64,000 bases of DNA from Rhodobacterales bacterium 52_120_T64 (lineage in GTDB: Bacteria > Pseudomonadota > Alphaproteobacteria > Rhodobacterales > Rhodobacteraceae). The position numbers and the translations under genes are program-made. The notes under the pieces are model-generated. The model did no database searches and was not told the origin of the DNA. It saw only the letters and a program-made list of their open reading frames with translations. Of the stretch, positions 45,278 through 53,976 are shown in pieces (the first letter of the stretch is position 1; each line of letters opens with the position of its first letter). The stretch spans positions 62,001 to 126,000 of the forward strand of contig MABA01000008.1 in assembly GCA_002162875.1 (NCBI GenBank). The letters are read 5' to 3'.

Positions 45278-46389
45278 TTTTTGGTAGCCTCCGCAAAGCT
45301 GGCGTGGAACTGTTTGGGTAGGGAAACGGTCTCACCGCCGATCATGGCGGCGATTACACCACCGCATTTGTGGGCGATACCGAAGCCGATTTTGAAGCCA
45401 CCGGTGGCCATATATAGGCCATCGGGCCCGTGGATGGGGCCAAGCATCGGGTCGGGCTTACGCGCGCGCGGTCGCACGTTGGCCCATGTGTGCTTGATCT
45501 TCGAAGCGCGAAGGGCGGGGCAGATGGTTAAGGCGCGCTCGATCACGACATTGAGTTGCTCGTCGACGGTGTAGGGATCGTCGTATTTATTCTCGCTGGT
45601 GGAGCCAACGGCGATGTCGCCATTCTCGTGGGGGATAACATAAGTATGGTCGCCGAAGATCATCGGTACATCAACGGCGTTAACCCCGCCCAGCACCGCA
45701 GATTGGCCTTTGACGCCCATGCCCGCATTTCGACCCCAGAGGGTTTCGAGGTATGGAAAACAGTCGACTCCGGCGGCCATGACGACTGCTTTGGCGCGAA
45801 TTGTGTCGTCTGGACCGCTAATTTGGTGGTCGCCAATCGCGGTCATTTCCCAGCCCTCCAGTATCTCGCAGCCTTTTGACTTTAAGGCTGTGGCTAGTGA
45901 CAGGCAGGCGAGGCGAGGGTTTATGCGGGCGGAGAGGTTCTCGTGGATGACACCGTAGGGGGCTGCGTCGGGTGCGATCCAGCCGTTGAACTTGGCAGAG
46001 TCTTCGACGTGCCAGTAGGCCTCGCCATCCCACAGCGACTTAGCATCATCGGTTCGGATTTGTGCGTGTTCTAACCCGCGCGCGTTTGTGATCGGGATGA
46101 TGCGGCCAAGGCGGCCGTACCCTGACGGGAGGCCGGAGGTCGCGTCGATTTCCGCCCAGTGTGCTTGTGCGGATAGAAGGGCGTCCAGCTGAAACTGTTT
46201 CTTGGGGCTCCAGTTTTCGGGAACGTTTGGCGAAAGGGCACCTACCACGCCGCCGCTGGCACCCGCAGCGATTGTGGTTTTTTCAACGACGGTCACGGAC
46301 ATGCCGAGCTTAATGCAGGCCCAAGCGACGGACAGGCCGAAGATGCCTGCGCCGATTACCACCACGTCTTTATCAAATCCCGTTGCCAT
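45274..46389 (-). CDS. FAD-dependent oxidoreductase (DAO family), possible separate MnmC oxidase domain
   Basis: 371 residues. The FAD motif VVVIGAGIFGLSVAWACIKLG is at about 9-29, and the substrate-side segment NVRPRARKPDPMLGP with GLYMATGGFKIGFG is near the C-terminus. The gene is divergent by 44 bases from mnmD. In E. coli the MnmC protein fuses the two activities: an FAD oxidase removing carboxymethyl from cmnm5(s2)U34 and a methyltransferase adding a methyl. Its place here suggests the unfused oxidase. A ThiO-type glycine oxidase or other DAO protein is also possible. The VOC gene follows with four-base overlap. Confidence 0.8.
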   Translation of the reverse strand: MATGFDKDVVVIGAGIFGLSVAWACIKLGMSVTVVEKTTIAAGASGGVVGALSPNVPENWSPKKQFQLDALLSAQAHWAEIDATSGLPSGYGRLGRIIPITNARGLEHAQIRTDDAKSLWDGEAYWHVEDSAKFNGWIAPDAAPYGVIHENLSARINPRLACLSLATALKSKGCEILEGWEMTAIGDHQISGPDDTIRAKAVVMAAGVDCFPYLETLWGRNAGMGVKGQSAVLGGVNAVDVPMIFGDHTYVIPHENGDIAVGSTSENKYDDPYTVDEQLNVVIERALTICPALRASKIKHTWANVRPRARKPDPMLGPIHGPDGLYMATGGFKIGFGIAHKCGGVIAAMIGGETVSLPKQFHASFAEATKK

Positions 46390-46433
46390 GCCCGCGCCTT
46401 TTGCCCATTGTCCGATTCAGAACGGGGTAAAGC

Positions 46434-47099
46434 ATGAATTCAGGCAAAGCGCAAAAGGCAGATTTGGAATGGCGGGACGGGGCGCCGGTCTCGTTGCGTT
46501 TTGACGACCCGTATTTTTCCGTGAACGACGGTTTGGCCGAAGCGCGGCACGTGTTTTTAGCAGGTAGTGGCCTGCCGAAGCGGTTTTGTCAGGGGTTTCA
46601 TATCGCCGAATTGGGGTTCGGCTCCGGTCTGAATTTACTGGCGGCGTGGAAAATGTGGGAGGAGGCAGGAATGACATCGCCCCTGCGTTATACGAGCTTT
46701 GAGGCCTATCCGATGGATAGGGGCGAGATGGTTCGGGCTTTGGCCGTTTGGCCGGATTTGGCGGACTACGCCACGCGTTTGTTGGCAGGGGGAATGCAAA
46801 TGCAAACGGATACCTTGGAATTGAATGTGGTTACGGGCGATGCACGAACGACTTTGCCAAATTGGAACGGTAGTGCGGATGCTTGGTTTTTGGACGGGTT
46901 TAGTCCAACTAAAAACCCTGAATTGTGGTCGGTAGACATAATGCAGGCGGTAGCAGCGCATACGGCACCAAGCGGAACTTTCGCTACATACACAGCGGCT
47001 GGCCATGTTCGCCGCGCGTTGATAAGCGCAGGTTTCAACGTTCGGCGCCTTCAGGGACACGGCAAGAAACGCCATATGAGCGTCGGAGAATTGTTATGA
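46434..47099 (+). CDS. mnmD: tRNA 5-aminomethyl-2-thiouridine methyltransferase (unfused)
   Basis: 221 residues. SAM-binding region HIAELGFGSGLNLLAAW at about 60-76 and DAWFLDGFSPTKNPELW at about 145-161 are hallmarks of the methyltransferase half of MnmC. The end shows the family segment GKKRHMSVG. It modifies the wobble uridine of tRNAs reading purine-ending codons. At this length it lacks the FAD oxidase domain; the divergent neighbour may supply it. GGGGTAAAG precedes the ATG. It overlaps the DMT transporter by four bases. Confidence 0.9.
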   Translation: MNSGKAQKADLEWRDGAPVSLRFDDPYFSVNDGLAEARHVFLAGSGLPKRFCQGFHIAELGFGSGLNLLAAWKMWEEAGMTSPLRYTSFEAYPMDRGEMVRALAVWPDLADYATRLLAGGMQMQTDTLELNVVTGDARTTLPNWNGSADAWFLDGFSPTKNPELWSVDIMQAVAAHTAPSGTFATYTAAGHVRRALISAGFNVRRLQGHGKKRHMSVGELL

Positions 47100-47965
47100 G
47101 GAATGACCGTTTAGGAATATGGCTAATGCTGGCAACCACATTCGTGTTTGCAATACAGGATGGCCTTTCGCGGTATCTTGCGACGGAATACAACACGGTT
47201 CTGATCGTGATGATCCGCTATTGGTTTTTTGCAGCATTTGTGGTGGCGTTGTCGGCCTCGCGTAAAGGGGGTATTCGAAGGGTGGCGGCGACCTCCCAAC
47301 CGTTTTTGCAAATCCTGCGCGGTGTACTGCTGGTCGCCGAAATATGTGTGATGGTAATCGCGTTTGTGGAGCTTGGATTGGTAGCGAGTCATGCCGTTTT
47401 CGCAAGTTATCCGTTGATGATCGCAGCGCTATCTGCACCAATTCTTGGTGAACAGGTGGGTCCACGGCGATGGGTTGCTATTGGGGTGGGCTTCGTCGGA
47501 GTGCTGATCATACTTCGACCAGGGTTCTCGGTATTCGCGCCCGAAGCATTGATCCCGCTATTATCAGCCGGAATGTTTGCAGTTTACGGTCTGTTAACCC
47601 GCTATGTAGCGCGCAAAGACAGTGCCGAGACCAGCTTCTTCTGGACGGGGGTCGCAGGGGCGGTTGCCATTACGCTGATAGGCCCGTTTTTCTGGATGCC
47701 GATACAACCAAGCGACTGGTGGGTCATGGGATTGTTGTGCCTGACGGGGGCTGGTGGTCATTACCTACTGATCAAAGCTTACGAAGTGGCAGAGGCGTCC
47801 ACCGTGCAGCCATTCGCATATTTTCAACTAGTCTTCGCGTCGGCAATCGGTTTGACAGTATTTAACGAAACGATAGAAATTTGGATCGTACTGGGCGTTG
47901 GGCTGATAATCGGGTCGGGGCTATTTACGTTATGGCGTGAACGTCAGAAAACACAGAGAACATAA
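47096..47965 (+). CDS. DMT-superfamily transporter with two EamA domains
   Basis: 289 residues with about ten membrane helices in two EamA repeats (LGIWLMLATTFVFAIQDGLSR and LIPLLSAGMFAVYGLLTRYV). Such inner-membrane proteins export or import small metabolites; the substrate is unknown. The ATG lies in the mnmD stop (ATGA) with CGGAGAA upstream. RidA follows with one base between. Confidence 0.9.
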   Translation: MRNDRLGIWLMLATTFVFAIQDGLSRYLATEYNTVLIVMIRYWFFAAFVVALSASRKGGIRRVAATSQPFLQILRGVLLVAEICVMVIAFVELGLVASHAVFASYPLMIAALSAPILGEQVGPRRWVAIGVGFVGVLIILRPGFSVFAPEALIPLLSAGMFAVYGLLTRYVARKDSAETSFFWTGVAGAVAITLIGPFFWMPIQPSDWWVMGLLCLTGAGGHYLLIKAYEVAEASTVQPFAYFQLVFASAIGLTVFNETIEIWIVLGVGLIIGSGLFTLWRERQKTQRT

Positions 47966-47966
47966 A

Positions 47967-48356
47967 ATGGACATTGAGCATCTAGTATTTGGCGCAGGGC
48001 CGGAACGTGTAGGGCCTTTCAGTCATGCGGTTAAGGCGGGCGATTATCTGTTTGTGACAGGGCAGATGCCGACGTTGCCGGATGACCCGACGAAGTTGGT
48101 TGGCAGCGGGATTGAGGAGCAGACACATCAGGTTATGCGAAACCTCGCCGATGTGCTGCGCGAGGCGGGCTCGTCGTTTTCCAAAGTCGCGTTCGCACGG
48201 GTGTATCTGGTTAACTTTCAAGACTTCGATAAAATGAACGCGATTTACACAAGTTACTTCGACGAGGGTAAGTTACCCTCAAGGACTTGCATCGGGGTGA
48301 CAGGGTTGGCGGTCGGGGCTTCGGTTGAAATTGATCTGGTGGCGACGTTTGATTGA
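47967..48356 (+). CDS. RidA family enamine/imine deaminase
   Basis: 129 residues, the usual size. Conserved features are GPFSHAVKAGDYLFVTGQMP, the linker KMNAIYTSYF, and LPSRTCIGVTGLAVGASVEIDLVA with the catalytic arginine. RidA proteins hydrolyse reactive enamines formed by PLP enzymes. The PLP enzyme it serves is not adjacent. ATG at 47967 begins one base after the transporter stop. Confidence 0.9.
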   Translation: MDIEHLVFGAGPERVGPFSHAVKAGDYLFVTGQMPTLPDDPTKLVGSGIEEQTHQVMRNLADVLREAGSSFSKVAFARVYLVNFQDFDKMNAIYTSYFDEGKLPSRTCIGVTGLAVGASVEIDLVATFD

Positions 48357-48421
48357 TCGGTAACCTTGCCCCTTCGTACCCCACAGGTTAAGACGGGCGC
48401 GAAATTGATGGGAATACGTTA

Positions 48422-49675
48422 ATGCCTTTGCTGGTTATGAAATTTGGCGGCACCTCGGTTGCTGATGTAGAGAAAATTCGGAACGTGGCCCGCAAGGTGC
48501 AGCGTGAGGTCGATAACGGCTATCAAGTGATCGTAGTATTGTCGGCCATGTCAGGAAAAACCAACGAGCTGGTTGGCTGGGTACGTGATGCCGCGGGCGG
48601 GCCGGAAGCGGCGACGCCGGGGTTTTATGACGCGCGCGAATACGATGCGATTGTGTCTTCCGGCGAACAGGTGACATCGGGAATTCTGTCGATTGTGTTG
48701 CAGGAAATGGGCGTTCAGGCGCGTAGTTGGCAAGGGTGGCAAGTGCCGGTCAAGACGACCTCGGCGCACGGCGCGGCGCGGATTGAAGAGATTCCGACCG
48801 ATAACCTGAACACCAAGTTTGGCGAAGGCATGGAAGTGGCTGTGATTGCCGGATTTCAGGGCATCAGCGAAGAAAACCGGATTACGACTTTGGGGCGCGG
48901 TGGTTCAGACACTACTGCGGTTGCCTTTGCAGCCGCGTTTGATGCGGAGCGGTGTGATATTTATACAGACGTGGACGGGATTTACACGACAGATCCCCGT
49001 ATCACGCAAAAAGCGCGTAAGCTGAAAAAGATCGCTTACGAGGAAATGTTGGAGCTGGCGTCGCTGGGTGCAAAAGTTTTGCAGACGCGATCAGTCGAGT
49101 TGGCAATGCGGTACAAAGTGCGCCTACAGGTGCTTAGCAGCTTTTCAGACGAGCCCGGAACGCTTGTTTGTGACGAGGAGGAAATTATGGAACAAAGTGC
49201 AGTAGCAGGTGTCGCCTCGGTACGTGACGAAGCCAAGTTGACCCTTATCTCGGTGGCTGACCGGCCCGGAATTGCGGCGGCGATATTTGGGCCGTTGGCT
49301 GATGCCGGCGTTAACGTGGATATGATTATTCAGAATATTTCCGAAGATGGGCGGACGGATATGACGTTCTCTTGCCCAGTGGAACAGGTGCCTTTGGCGA
49401 CTAAAGCTGTCGAGGATGCGCAAAAAGCTGGGCATATCAACTATCATGCGCTGGACGCGGATACAGGCGTTGCCAAAGTCTCCATCGTTGGAATCGGGAT
49501 GCGTAGTCATGCCGGTATCGCGCAAAAGATGTTCAAGGCATTGTCGGATGACGGAATCAACATCAAGGTTATCACAACCTCCGAGATCAAAGTTTCCGTT
49601 CTAGTTGATCGGAAATATATGGAACTCGCCGTGCAATCCCTGCATGATGCCTTTGATTTAGACAAAGCATTGTAA
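48422..49675 (+). CDS. lysC: aspartate kinase
   Basis: 417 residues. It phosphorylates aspartate, the first step toward lysine, threonine and methionine. The kinase domain (1-about 240) starts LVMKFGGTSVADVEKI and contains GRGGSDTTAVAFA. Two ACT domains follow (about 265-410: DRPGIAAAIFGPLADAGVNVD; KVSIVGIGMRSHAGIA) for feedback inhibition. ptsP follows after 12 bases. Inside the gene is a second strong initiation site that would make an ACT-only subunit, described separately. Confidence 0.96.
   Translation: MPLLVMKFGGTSVADVEKIRNVARKVQREVDNGYQVIVVLSAMSGKTNELVGWVRDAAGGPEAATPGFYDAREYDAIVSSGEQVTSGILSIVLQEMGVQARSWQGWQVPVKTTSAHGAARIEEIPTDNLNTKFGEGMEVAVIAGFQGISEENRITTLGRGGSDTTAVAFAAAFDAERCDIYTDVDGIYTTDPRITQKARKLKKIAYEEMLELASLGAKVLQTRSVELAMRYKVRLQVLSSFSDEPGTLVCDEEEIMEQSAVAGVASVRDEAKLTLISVADRPGIAAAIFGPLADAGVNVDMIIQNISEDGRTDMTFSCPVEQVPLATKAVEDAQKAGHINYHALDADTGVAKVSIVGIGMRSHAGIAQKMFKALSDDGINIKVITTSEIKVSVLVDRKYMELAVQSLHDAFDLDKAL
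49187..49675 (+). other. likely internal translation start for an ACT-only beta subunit of aspartate kinase
   Basis: AGGAGG at 49176-49181, five bases before an in-frame ATG at 49187, would give a 162-residue product holding both ACT domains. Bacillus and Corynebacterium aspartate kinases use such an internal start to make a beta subunit of very similar size in an alpha2-beta2 enzyme. The same bases also encode a Glu-Glu-Glu-Ile-Met-Glu segment of the full protein, so conservation at protein level could explain the site by itself. Confidence 0.45.
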
Positions 49676-49687
49676 AAAGGGGGCGAT

Positions 49688-51946
49688 ATGCCCGCACGCA
49701 AAGGGGTTGAGTCCCACGTCTTGCTGAAACGCTTGCGCGACATCCTTGCCGAACAAGGCGAGGGTCAGGCGCGGCTGGATAAAGTCACACACATCATTGC
49801 GTCTTCGATGGAAGCCGAGGTGTGCTCGATCTATTTGCGGCGTGACGAGCGGACGTTGGAATTGTGTTCAACCGAAGGCCTGAATCCCGACTCGGTGCAC
49901 ATTACAAGGTTACGCGTAGGACAGGGGCTGGTTGGGCGGATTGCCGATACGGCCTCGTCCATCAAGACCGAAGACGCGCCTTCTGCCAAAGGCTTCCGAT
50001 TCATGCCTGAAACCGGCGAGGAGGTGTATGCCTCTTTCCTTGGGGTGCCAATCCAGCGTGTCGGCGATGTGCTGGGTGTGCTGGTCGTGCAGAACAAGGC
50101 AGCACGTCCTTACACGGATGATGAGGTTTACGGGCTTGAAGTTGTGGCGATGGTTATCGCCGAAATGGCCGAACTTGGTGCATTTATCACCGAGGGTGAA
50201 CAGGCAATGGCCATGCCGCACCAGCGGCCTTTCTTCGCCAAAGGTGTGATTGCGCAAGAAGGCGTTGCCGAGGGGCATGTCGTTTTGCATGAAGCGCATA
50301 TCGTTATTGCAAATCCCGTGGCCGACGATCCCGAGGTGGAGATGCGCCGGCTCTCAACCGGGTTTGTCGAGTTGCAGGCAGATATCGACGATATGCTGTC
50401 GAACAAAAATATCGCGATTAGCGGCGAGGGCCTCGAGGTTCTGGACGCCTACCGGATGTTTGCGCACGATAAAGGGTGGCGCGCGCGCATGGAAGCGTCG
50501 ATTCTAAGCGGTCTGGCCGCGGAAGTGGCCGTAGAGAAAGAGCAGTCCAGCACGCGGATGCGGATGGAACGCGTTACGGATGCGTATCTGCGCGAACGCC
50601 TGCATGATCTGGATGACCTGTCGAACCGTCTGTTGCGGATACTGACGGGACGTGAAGTTAATGGTGACGAGCTGCCGGACGATGCGATTTTGGTCGCGCG
50701 AAACATCGGTCCAGCGGAGTTGTTGGATTACGGCAGAAAGCTGAAAGGCGTGGTCCTTGAAGAGGGATCGGTCGGGTCACATGCCGTGATCGTCGCGCGG
50801 GCATTGGCTATTCCGCTGGTTATTCAAGCGACACGAATTACACGTGCCGCGCTGAATGGCGACGAAATTTTGCTGGATGGCGATGCAGGTGTCGCACATT
50901 TACGGCCAGAGGAAAGTGTACGGCTCGCGTTCCACGAAAAAGTCGCAATGCGCGAGGAGGCGCAGGAGGAATACGCGGCTTTGCGTGACCTTCCGGCTGA
51001 GTCAACGGACGGAACGCATATTCGCTTGGAGATGAACGCGGGGTTGATGCACAATCTGCCCTCGCTGGAGAGTTCCGGAGCCGAGGGTGTCGGGTTGTTC
51101 AGAACCGAGCTTCAGTTTCTGCTGCGCTCTACCTTCCCGAAGCGATCGCAATTGGCGGATACTTATTCGATCGTGCTGGATGCGGCGAAAGGACAGCCGG
51201 TCACTTTCCGGACACTCGATATCGGATCGGACAAGGTGTTACCCTATATGAAGCGGGTGGAAGAACCCAATCCAGCTATGGGGTGGCGCGGTATTCGGTT
51301 GGGGCTGGATCGGCCGGGCCTGATGCGGATGCAGTTTCAGACGCTGATACGCGGGGCCAAAGGACGCCCATTGAAGATCATGTTCCCGATGGTGGCTCAA
51401 TTTGACGAGTTCAGAGAGGCTCGCCAGCGGTTTCTGGACGAGGTCGAGCGCGAGAAGAAGCAACGGCACCTGATGCCAAGCAAAATCGAGATCGGCGTGA
51501 TGTTGGAGACGCCAAGCTTGGCGTTCGCCCCAGCGCAGTTTTTCGATCTGGCCGACTTTATTTCGATTGGTGGCAATGACTTGAAACAGTTCTTTTTTGC
51601 GGCGGATCGCGAGAATGAACGGGTGCGCCGCAGGTATGATACGTTGAACGTTAGCTTCCTGAATTTCATCGAACAGATTTCGAAAAAATGTGATGCGTCT
51701 GGAACGCCTGTATCATTTTGTGGCGAAGATGCCGGACGTTCATTGGAGGCGCTGGCATTTGCGGCGATGGGCTTGCGGACGTTGTCTATGCGGCCCGCCT
51801 CTATTGGACCGATCAAGCGGCTGATCCGTTTTGTTGACTTGTCCAAGGTGAAACACGTGATCGACGATGCGCGGGCATCAGGTTCGCAATCAGTGCGACC
51901 GGCGTTGGAACGATATCTGGATACAATTGGGGCCCCGCATCGTTAG
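49688..51946 (+). CDS. ptsP: PEP-protein phosphotransferase of the nitrogen PTS (EI-Ntr)
   Basis: 752 residues. N-terminal GAF domain (about 15-160), PEP-utilising N-domain, phosphohistidine swivelling domain (GSVGSHAVIVARALAIP, with the active histidine), and PEP-binding TIM barrel (GVGLFRTELQFL; GIRLGLDRPGLMRMQF; IGGNDLKQFFFA; SFCGEDAG). Passes phosphate from PEP to NPr and EIIA-Ntr, linking nitrogen and potassium state. GGGGG upstream sets the ATG at 49688. Confidence 0.95.
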   Translation: MPARKGVESHVLLKRLRDILAEQGEGQARLDKVTHIIASSMEAEVCSIYLRRDERTLELCSTEGLNPDSVHITRLRVGQGLVGRIADTASSIKTEDAPSAKGFRFMPETGEEVYASFLGVPIQRVGDVLGVLVVQNKAARPYTDDEVYGLEVVAMVIAEMAELGAFITEGEQAMAMPHQRPFFAKGVIAQEGVAEGHVVLHEAHIVIANPVADDPEVEMRRLSTGFVELQADIDDMLSNKNIAISGEGLEVLDAYRMFAHDKGWRARMEASILSGLAAEVAVEKEQSSTRMRMERVTDAYLRERLHDLDDLSNRLLRILTGREVNGDELPDDAILVARNIGPAELLDYGRKLKGVVLEEGSVGSHAVIVARALAIPLVIQATRITRAALNGDEILLDGDAGVAHLRPEESVRLAFHEKVAMREEAQEEYAALRDLPAESTDGTHIRLEMNAGLMHNLPSLESSGAEGVGLFRTELQFLLRSTFPKRSQLADTYSIVLDAAKGQPVTFRTLDIGSDKVLPYMKRVEEPNPAMGWRGIRLGLDRPGLMRMQFQTLIRGAKGRPLKIMFPMVAQFDEFREARQRFLDEVEREKKQRHLMPSKIEIGVMLETPSLAFAPAQFFDLADFISIGGNDLKQFFFAADRENERVRRRYDTLNVSFLNFIEQISKKCDASGTPVSFCGEDAGRSLEALAFAAMGLRTLSMRPASIGPIKRLIRFVDLSKVKHVIDDARASGSQSVRPALERYLDTIGAPHR

Positions 51947-51953
51947 GCCCCGC

Positions 51954-52517
51954 TTGGTCATCATGGTGAAGGAACCGCAAGCGGGTCGGGTCAAGACGCG
52001 GTTAGGGCGAGATATTGGCATGACCAATGCAGCTTGGTGGTTTCGACATCAAACAAAGCGGCTGATACGGGAAGTTGGCACGGACCCGCGATGGCAGCTC
52101 CGGTTGTCGGTTTCGCCTGCACCTCAAGGGTTGCACAGCCGCGTTTGGCCTGCGGGGATACCTCGGGATCCACAGATTAGGGGTGATCTGGGCGTGCGGA
52201 TGCGGCATGTTTTTGAAGCCTCGCCCAAGGGGCCTGTTGTGCTTATTGGCGGAGATATTCCGGGGATAACGACCGCGATTATCCGCGGCGCGTTTGAAAA
52301 ACTGAACGACCATGATTGCGTTTTTGGACCTGCCGAGGATGGCGGGTTCTGGTTGGTCGGGATGCGACGGGTAGGGCTGCTGCCCGTGGACTTGTTCAAG
52401 GGCGTGCGGTGGTCTTGCGCTGATACGCTAACAGATACTTTGGGCACGTTGGGCGGCGCTTCAGTTGCCTTTGCCGCGACGCTTCGGGACGTGGACACCG
52501 CGAGTGACTTGCCGTAA
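51954..52517 (+). CDS. TIGR04282 / DUF2064 glycosyltransferase-like protein
   Basis: About 187 residues. The family motif is KEPQAGRVKTRLGRDIG, with GPVVLIGGDIPGI, the CVFGPAEDGGFWLVG loop and a final DVDTASDL. Members are nucleotidyltransferase/glycosyltransferase-fold proteins linked to arsenosugar synthesis in some organisms. The start is uncertain: a TTG at 51954 keeps the first beta strand intact, an ATG at 51963 shortens it, and longer starts overlap ptsP. No arsenosugar partner genes are nearby. Confidence 0.78.
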   Translation: MVIMVKEPQAGRVKTRLGRDIGMTNAAWWFRHQTKRLIREVGTDPRWQLRLSVSPAPQGLHSRVWPAGIPRDPQIRGDLGVRMRHVFEASPKGPVVLIGGDIPGITTAIIRGAFEKLNDHDCVFGPAEDGGFWLVGMRRVGLLPVDLFKGVRWSCADTLTDTLGTLGGASVAFAATLRDVDTASDLP

Positions 52518-52544
52518 CTAACGTCTAAACCAAAGGAGATTCCC

Positions 52545-52949
52545 ATGATTGGACGCTTGAACCATGTTGCTATTGCGGTGCCAGACCTTGAAGCAGGCAT
52601 TGCGCTTTACCGTGACACGCTGGGCGCGAAAGTTAACGCACCGCAAGACGAGCCGGACCACGGTGTGACGGTGGTGTTTATCGAGTTGCCAAACACCAAG
52701 ATCGAACTGCTTTATCCGCTTGGCGAAAACAGCCCGATTACCGGTTTTTTGGAAAAAAACCCGTCAGGTGGTATTCACCACATTTGTTACGAGGTGGATG
52801 ATATTCTGGCGGCGCGTGACAAACTGCAGGCTGCAGGAGCGCGAGTTTTAGGTGGTGGAGAGCCCAAAATTGGTGCGCACGGCAAGCCCGTGCTATTCTT
52901 GCACCCCAAAGACTTCACAGGAACGCTGATCGAGTTGGAGCAAGTATAG
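52545..52949 (+). CDS. mce: methylmalonyl-CoA epimerase
   Basis: 134 residues of the VOC superfamily. LNHVAIAVPDLEAGIALYRDTLGA carries the first metal histidine; FIELPNTKIELLYPLGENSPITGFLEKNPSGGIHHICYEV carries the next ligands and is typical of the epimerase; the last glutamate is in GTLIELEQ. Converts (S)- to (R)-methylmalonyl-CoA in propionate catabolism. AAGGAGA just upstream sets the ATG. DUF1467 follows with one-base overlap. Confidence 0.93.
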   Translation: MIGRLNHVAIAVPDLEAGIALYRDTLGAKVNAPQDEPDHGVTVVFIELPNTKIELLYPLGENSPITGFLEKNPSGGIHHICYEVDDILAARDKLQAAGARVLGGGEPKIGAHGKPVLFLHPKDFTGTLIELEQV

Positions 52950-53224
52950 TGGCCATCACATCTGCATTGGTTTTGTTCGCCGTCATCTGGTTCATGTTGC
53001 TGCTAATGGCGCTGCCGATGCGCATGAAGAGCCAGGAACAAACCGGTGAGGTTGTTCCGGGCACGCCTGCATCAGCCCCGGATAACCCCATGATAGGAAA
53101 GAAAATGTTCTGGGTAACCGTGGTTACATTTGTTTTGTGGATACCGTTGGTTGCGTTCATTATATCGGGTGTTGTGTCGATCCATGATATCGATTTTTAT
53201 AATCGCATGGGCCCTAAGCCGTAA
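52949..53224 (+). CDS. DUF1467 small membrane protein
   Basis: 91 residues, two membrane helices (about 4-24 and 50-73) with a short hydrophilic loop. GTG start overlaps the mce stop by one base (TAGTG). The segment LLMALPMRMKSQEQ after helix 1 is the family mark of DUF1467, regularly found after mce in alphaproteobacteria. Function unknown. Its end overlaps the convergent CinA-like gene by 11 bases. Confidence 0.9.
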   Translation: MAITSALVLFAVIWFMLLLMALPMRMKSQEQTGEVVPGTPASAPDNPMIGKKMFWVTVVTFVLWIPLVAFIISGVVSIHDIDFYNRMGPKP

Positions 53225-53945
53225 GATTCAGAGCTAGAACTTCCAGTTCCTCACGGGCCAGTTTCAAGCGGTCTGCATCGACCCCCCGTACCACGATGTT
53301 GCTACCGAATACACCGTTCTGGATGAACGGATAGGATCCAAACGACAGGTTAGGGCTGGCCTTGGCCATCTGTGCCAGATGTGCCGCGATCTCGCCTTCG
53401 GGGGCTTCGATGCGGACGGTGGCGGACAACAACGGTTCGCCGCCGGTAAGTGTGGGGAGGACGCTTTCGACCATGGCGTGGAAGATGGTCGGTACACCTG
53501 CCATTACGTGGACGTTAGCAAGGCGAAAGCCGGGGGCTTTAGAGACGGGGTTGTCGATCAGGTCAGCGCCGTCAGGGATTCGGGCCATGCGGAGGCGTGC
53601 TGCGTTCAATTCTTTATCAGGATTTTTGTAATTGGTGGCGAGGATAGCGCGGGCGTCTGCGCGCACGCTGATACCAACTTCGAAAGCTTGCGCGATACAG
53701 TCGGCGGTCATGTCGTCGTGGGTGGGGCCAATACCGCCACTAGTGAAGACATAGTCGAAACGGGCGCGCAAGGCGTTAACAGCGGCGACTATTTCGTCAG
53801 CTTCGTCACCCACCACGCGGACCTCGCGCAGGTCTATGCCAGCCTCGGTTAGTTTAACGGCGAGGTGGTTTGTGTTGGTGTCCTGGGTGCGGCCGGACAG
53901 GATTTCGTCACCTATTACCAGCATTGCAGCGGTGGGGTTTGGCAT
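53214..53945 (-). CDS. CinA-like molybdopterin-binding-domain protein (no C-terminal deamidase domain)
   Basis: 243 residues covering only the MoaB/Mog-type N-terminal half of CinA: AAMLVIGDEILSGRTQDTN, YVFTSGGIGPTHDDMTADC, GFRLANVHVMAGVPTIFHAM. The NMN-deamidase C-terminal domain is absent, as in many alphaproteobacterial short forms. Likely nucleotide hydrolase or salvage role; the function of the short form is not established. sfsA is divergent by 31 bases. Confidence 0.88.
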   Translation of the reverse strand: MPNPTAAMLVIGDEILSGRTQDTNTNHLAVKLTEAGIDLREVRVVGDEADEIVAAVNALRARFDYVFTSGGIGPTHDDMTADCIAQAFEVGISVRADARAILATNYKNPDKELNAARLRMARIPDGADLIDNPVSKAPGFRLANVHVMAGVPTIFHAMVESVLPTLTGGEPLLSATVRIEAPEGEIAAHLAQMAKASPNLSFGSYPFIQNGVFGSNIVVRGVDADRLKLAREELEVLALNLTA

Positions 53946-53976
53946 CTATGGTTCCTTGTCTTTCACGGGGGCAGGC

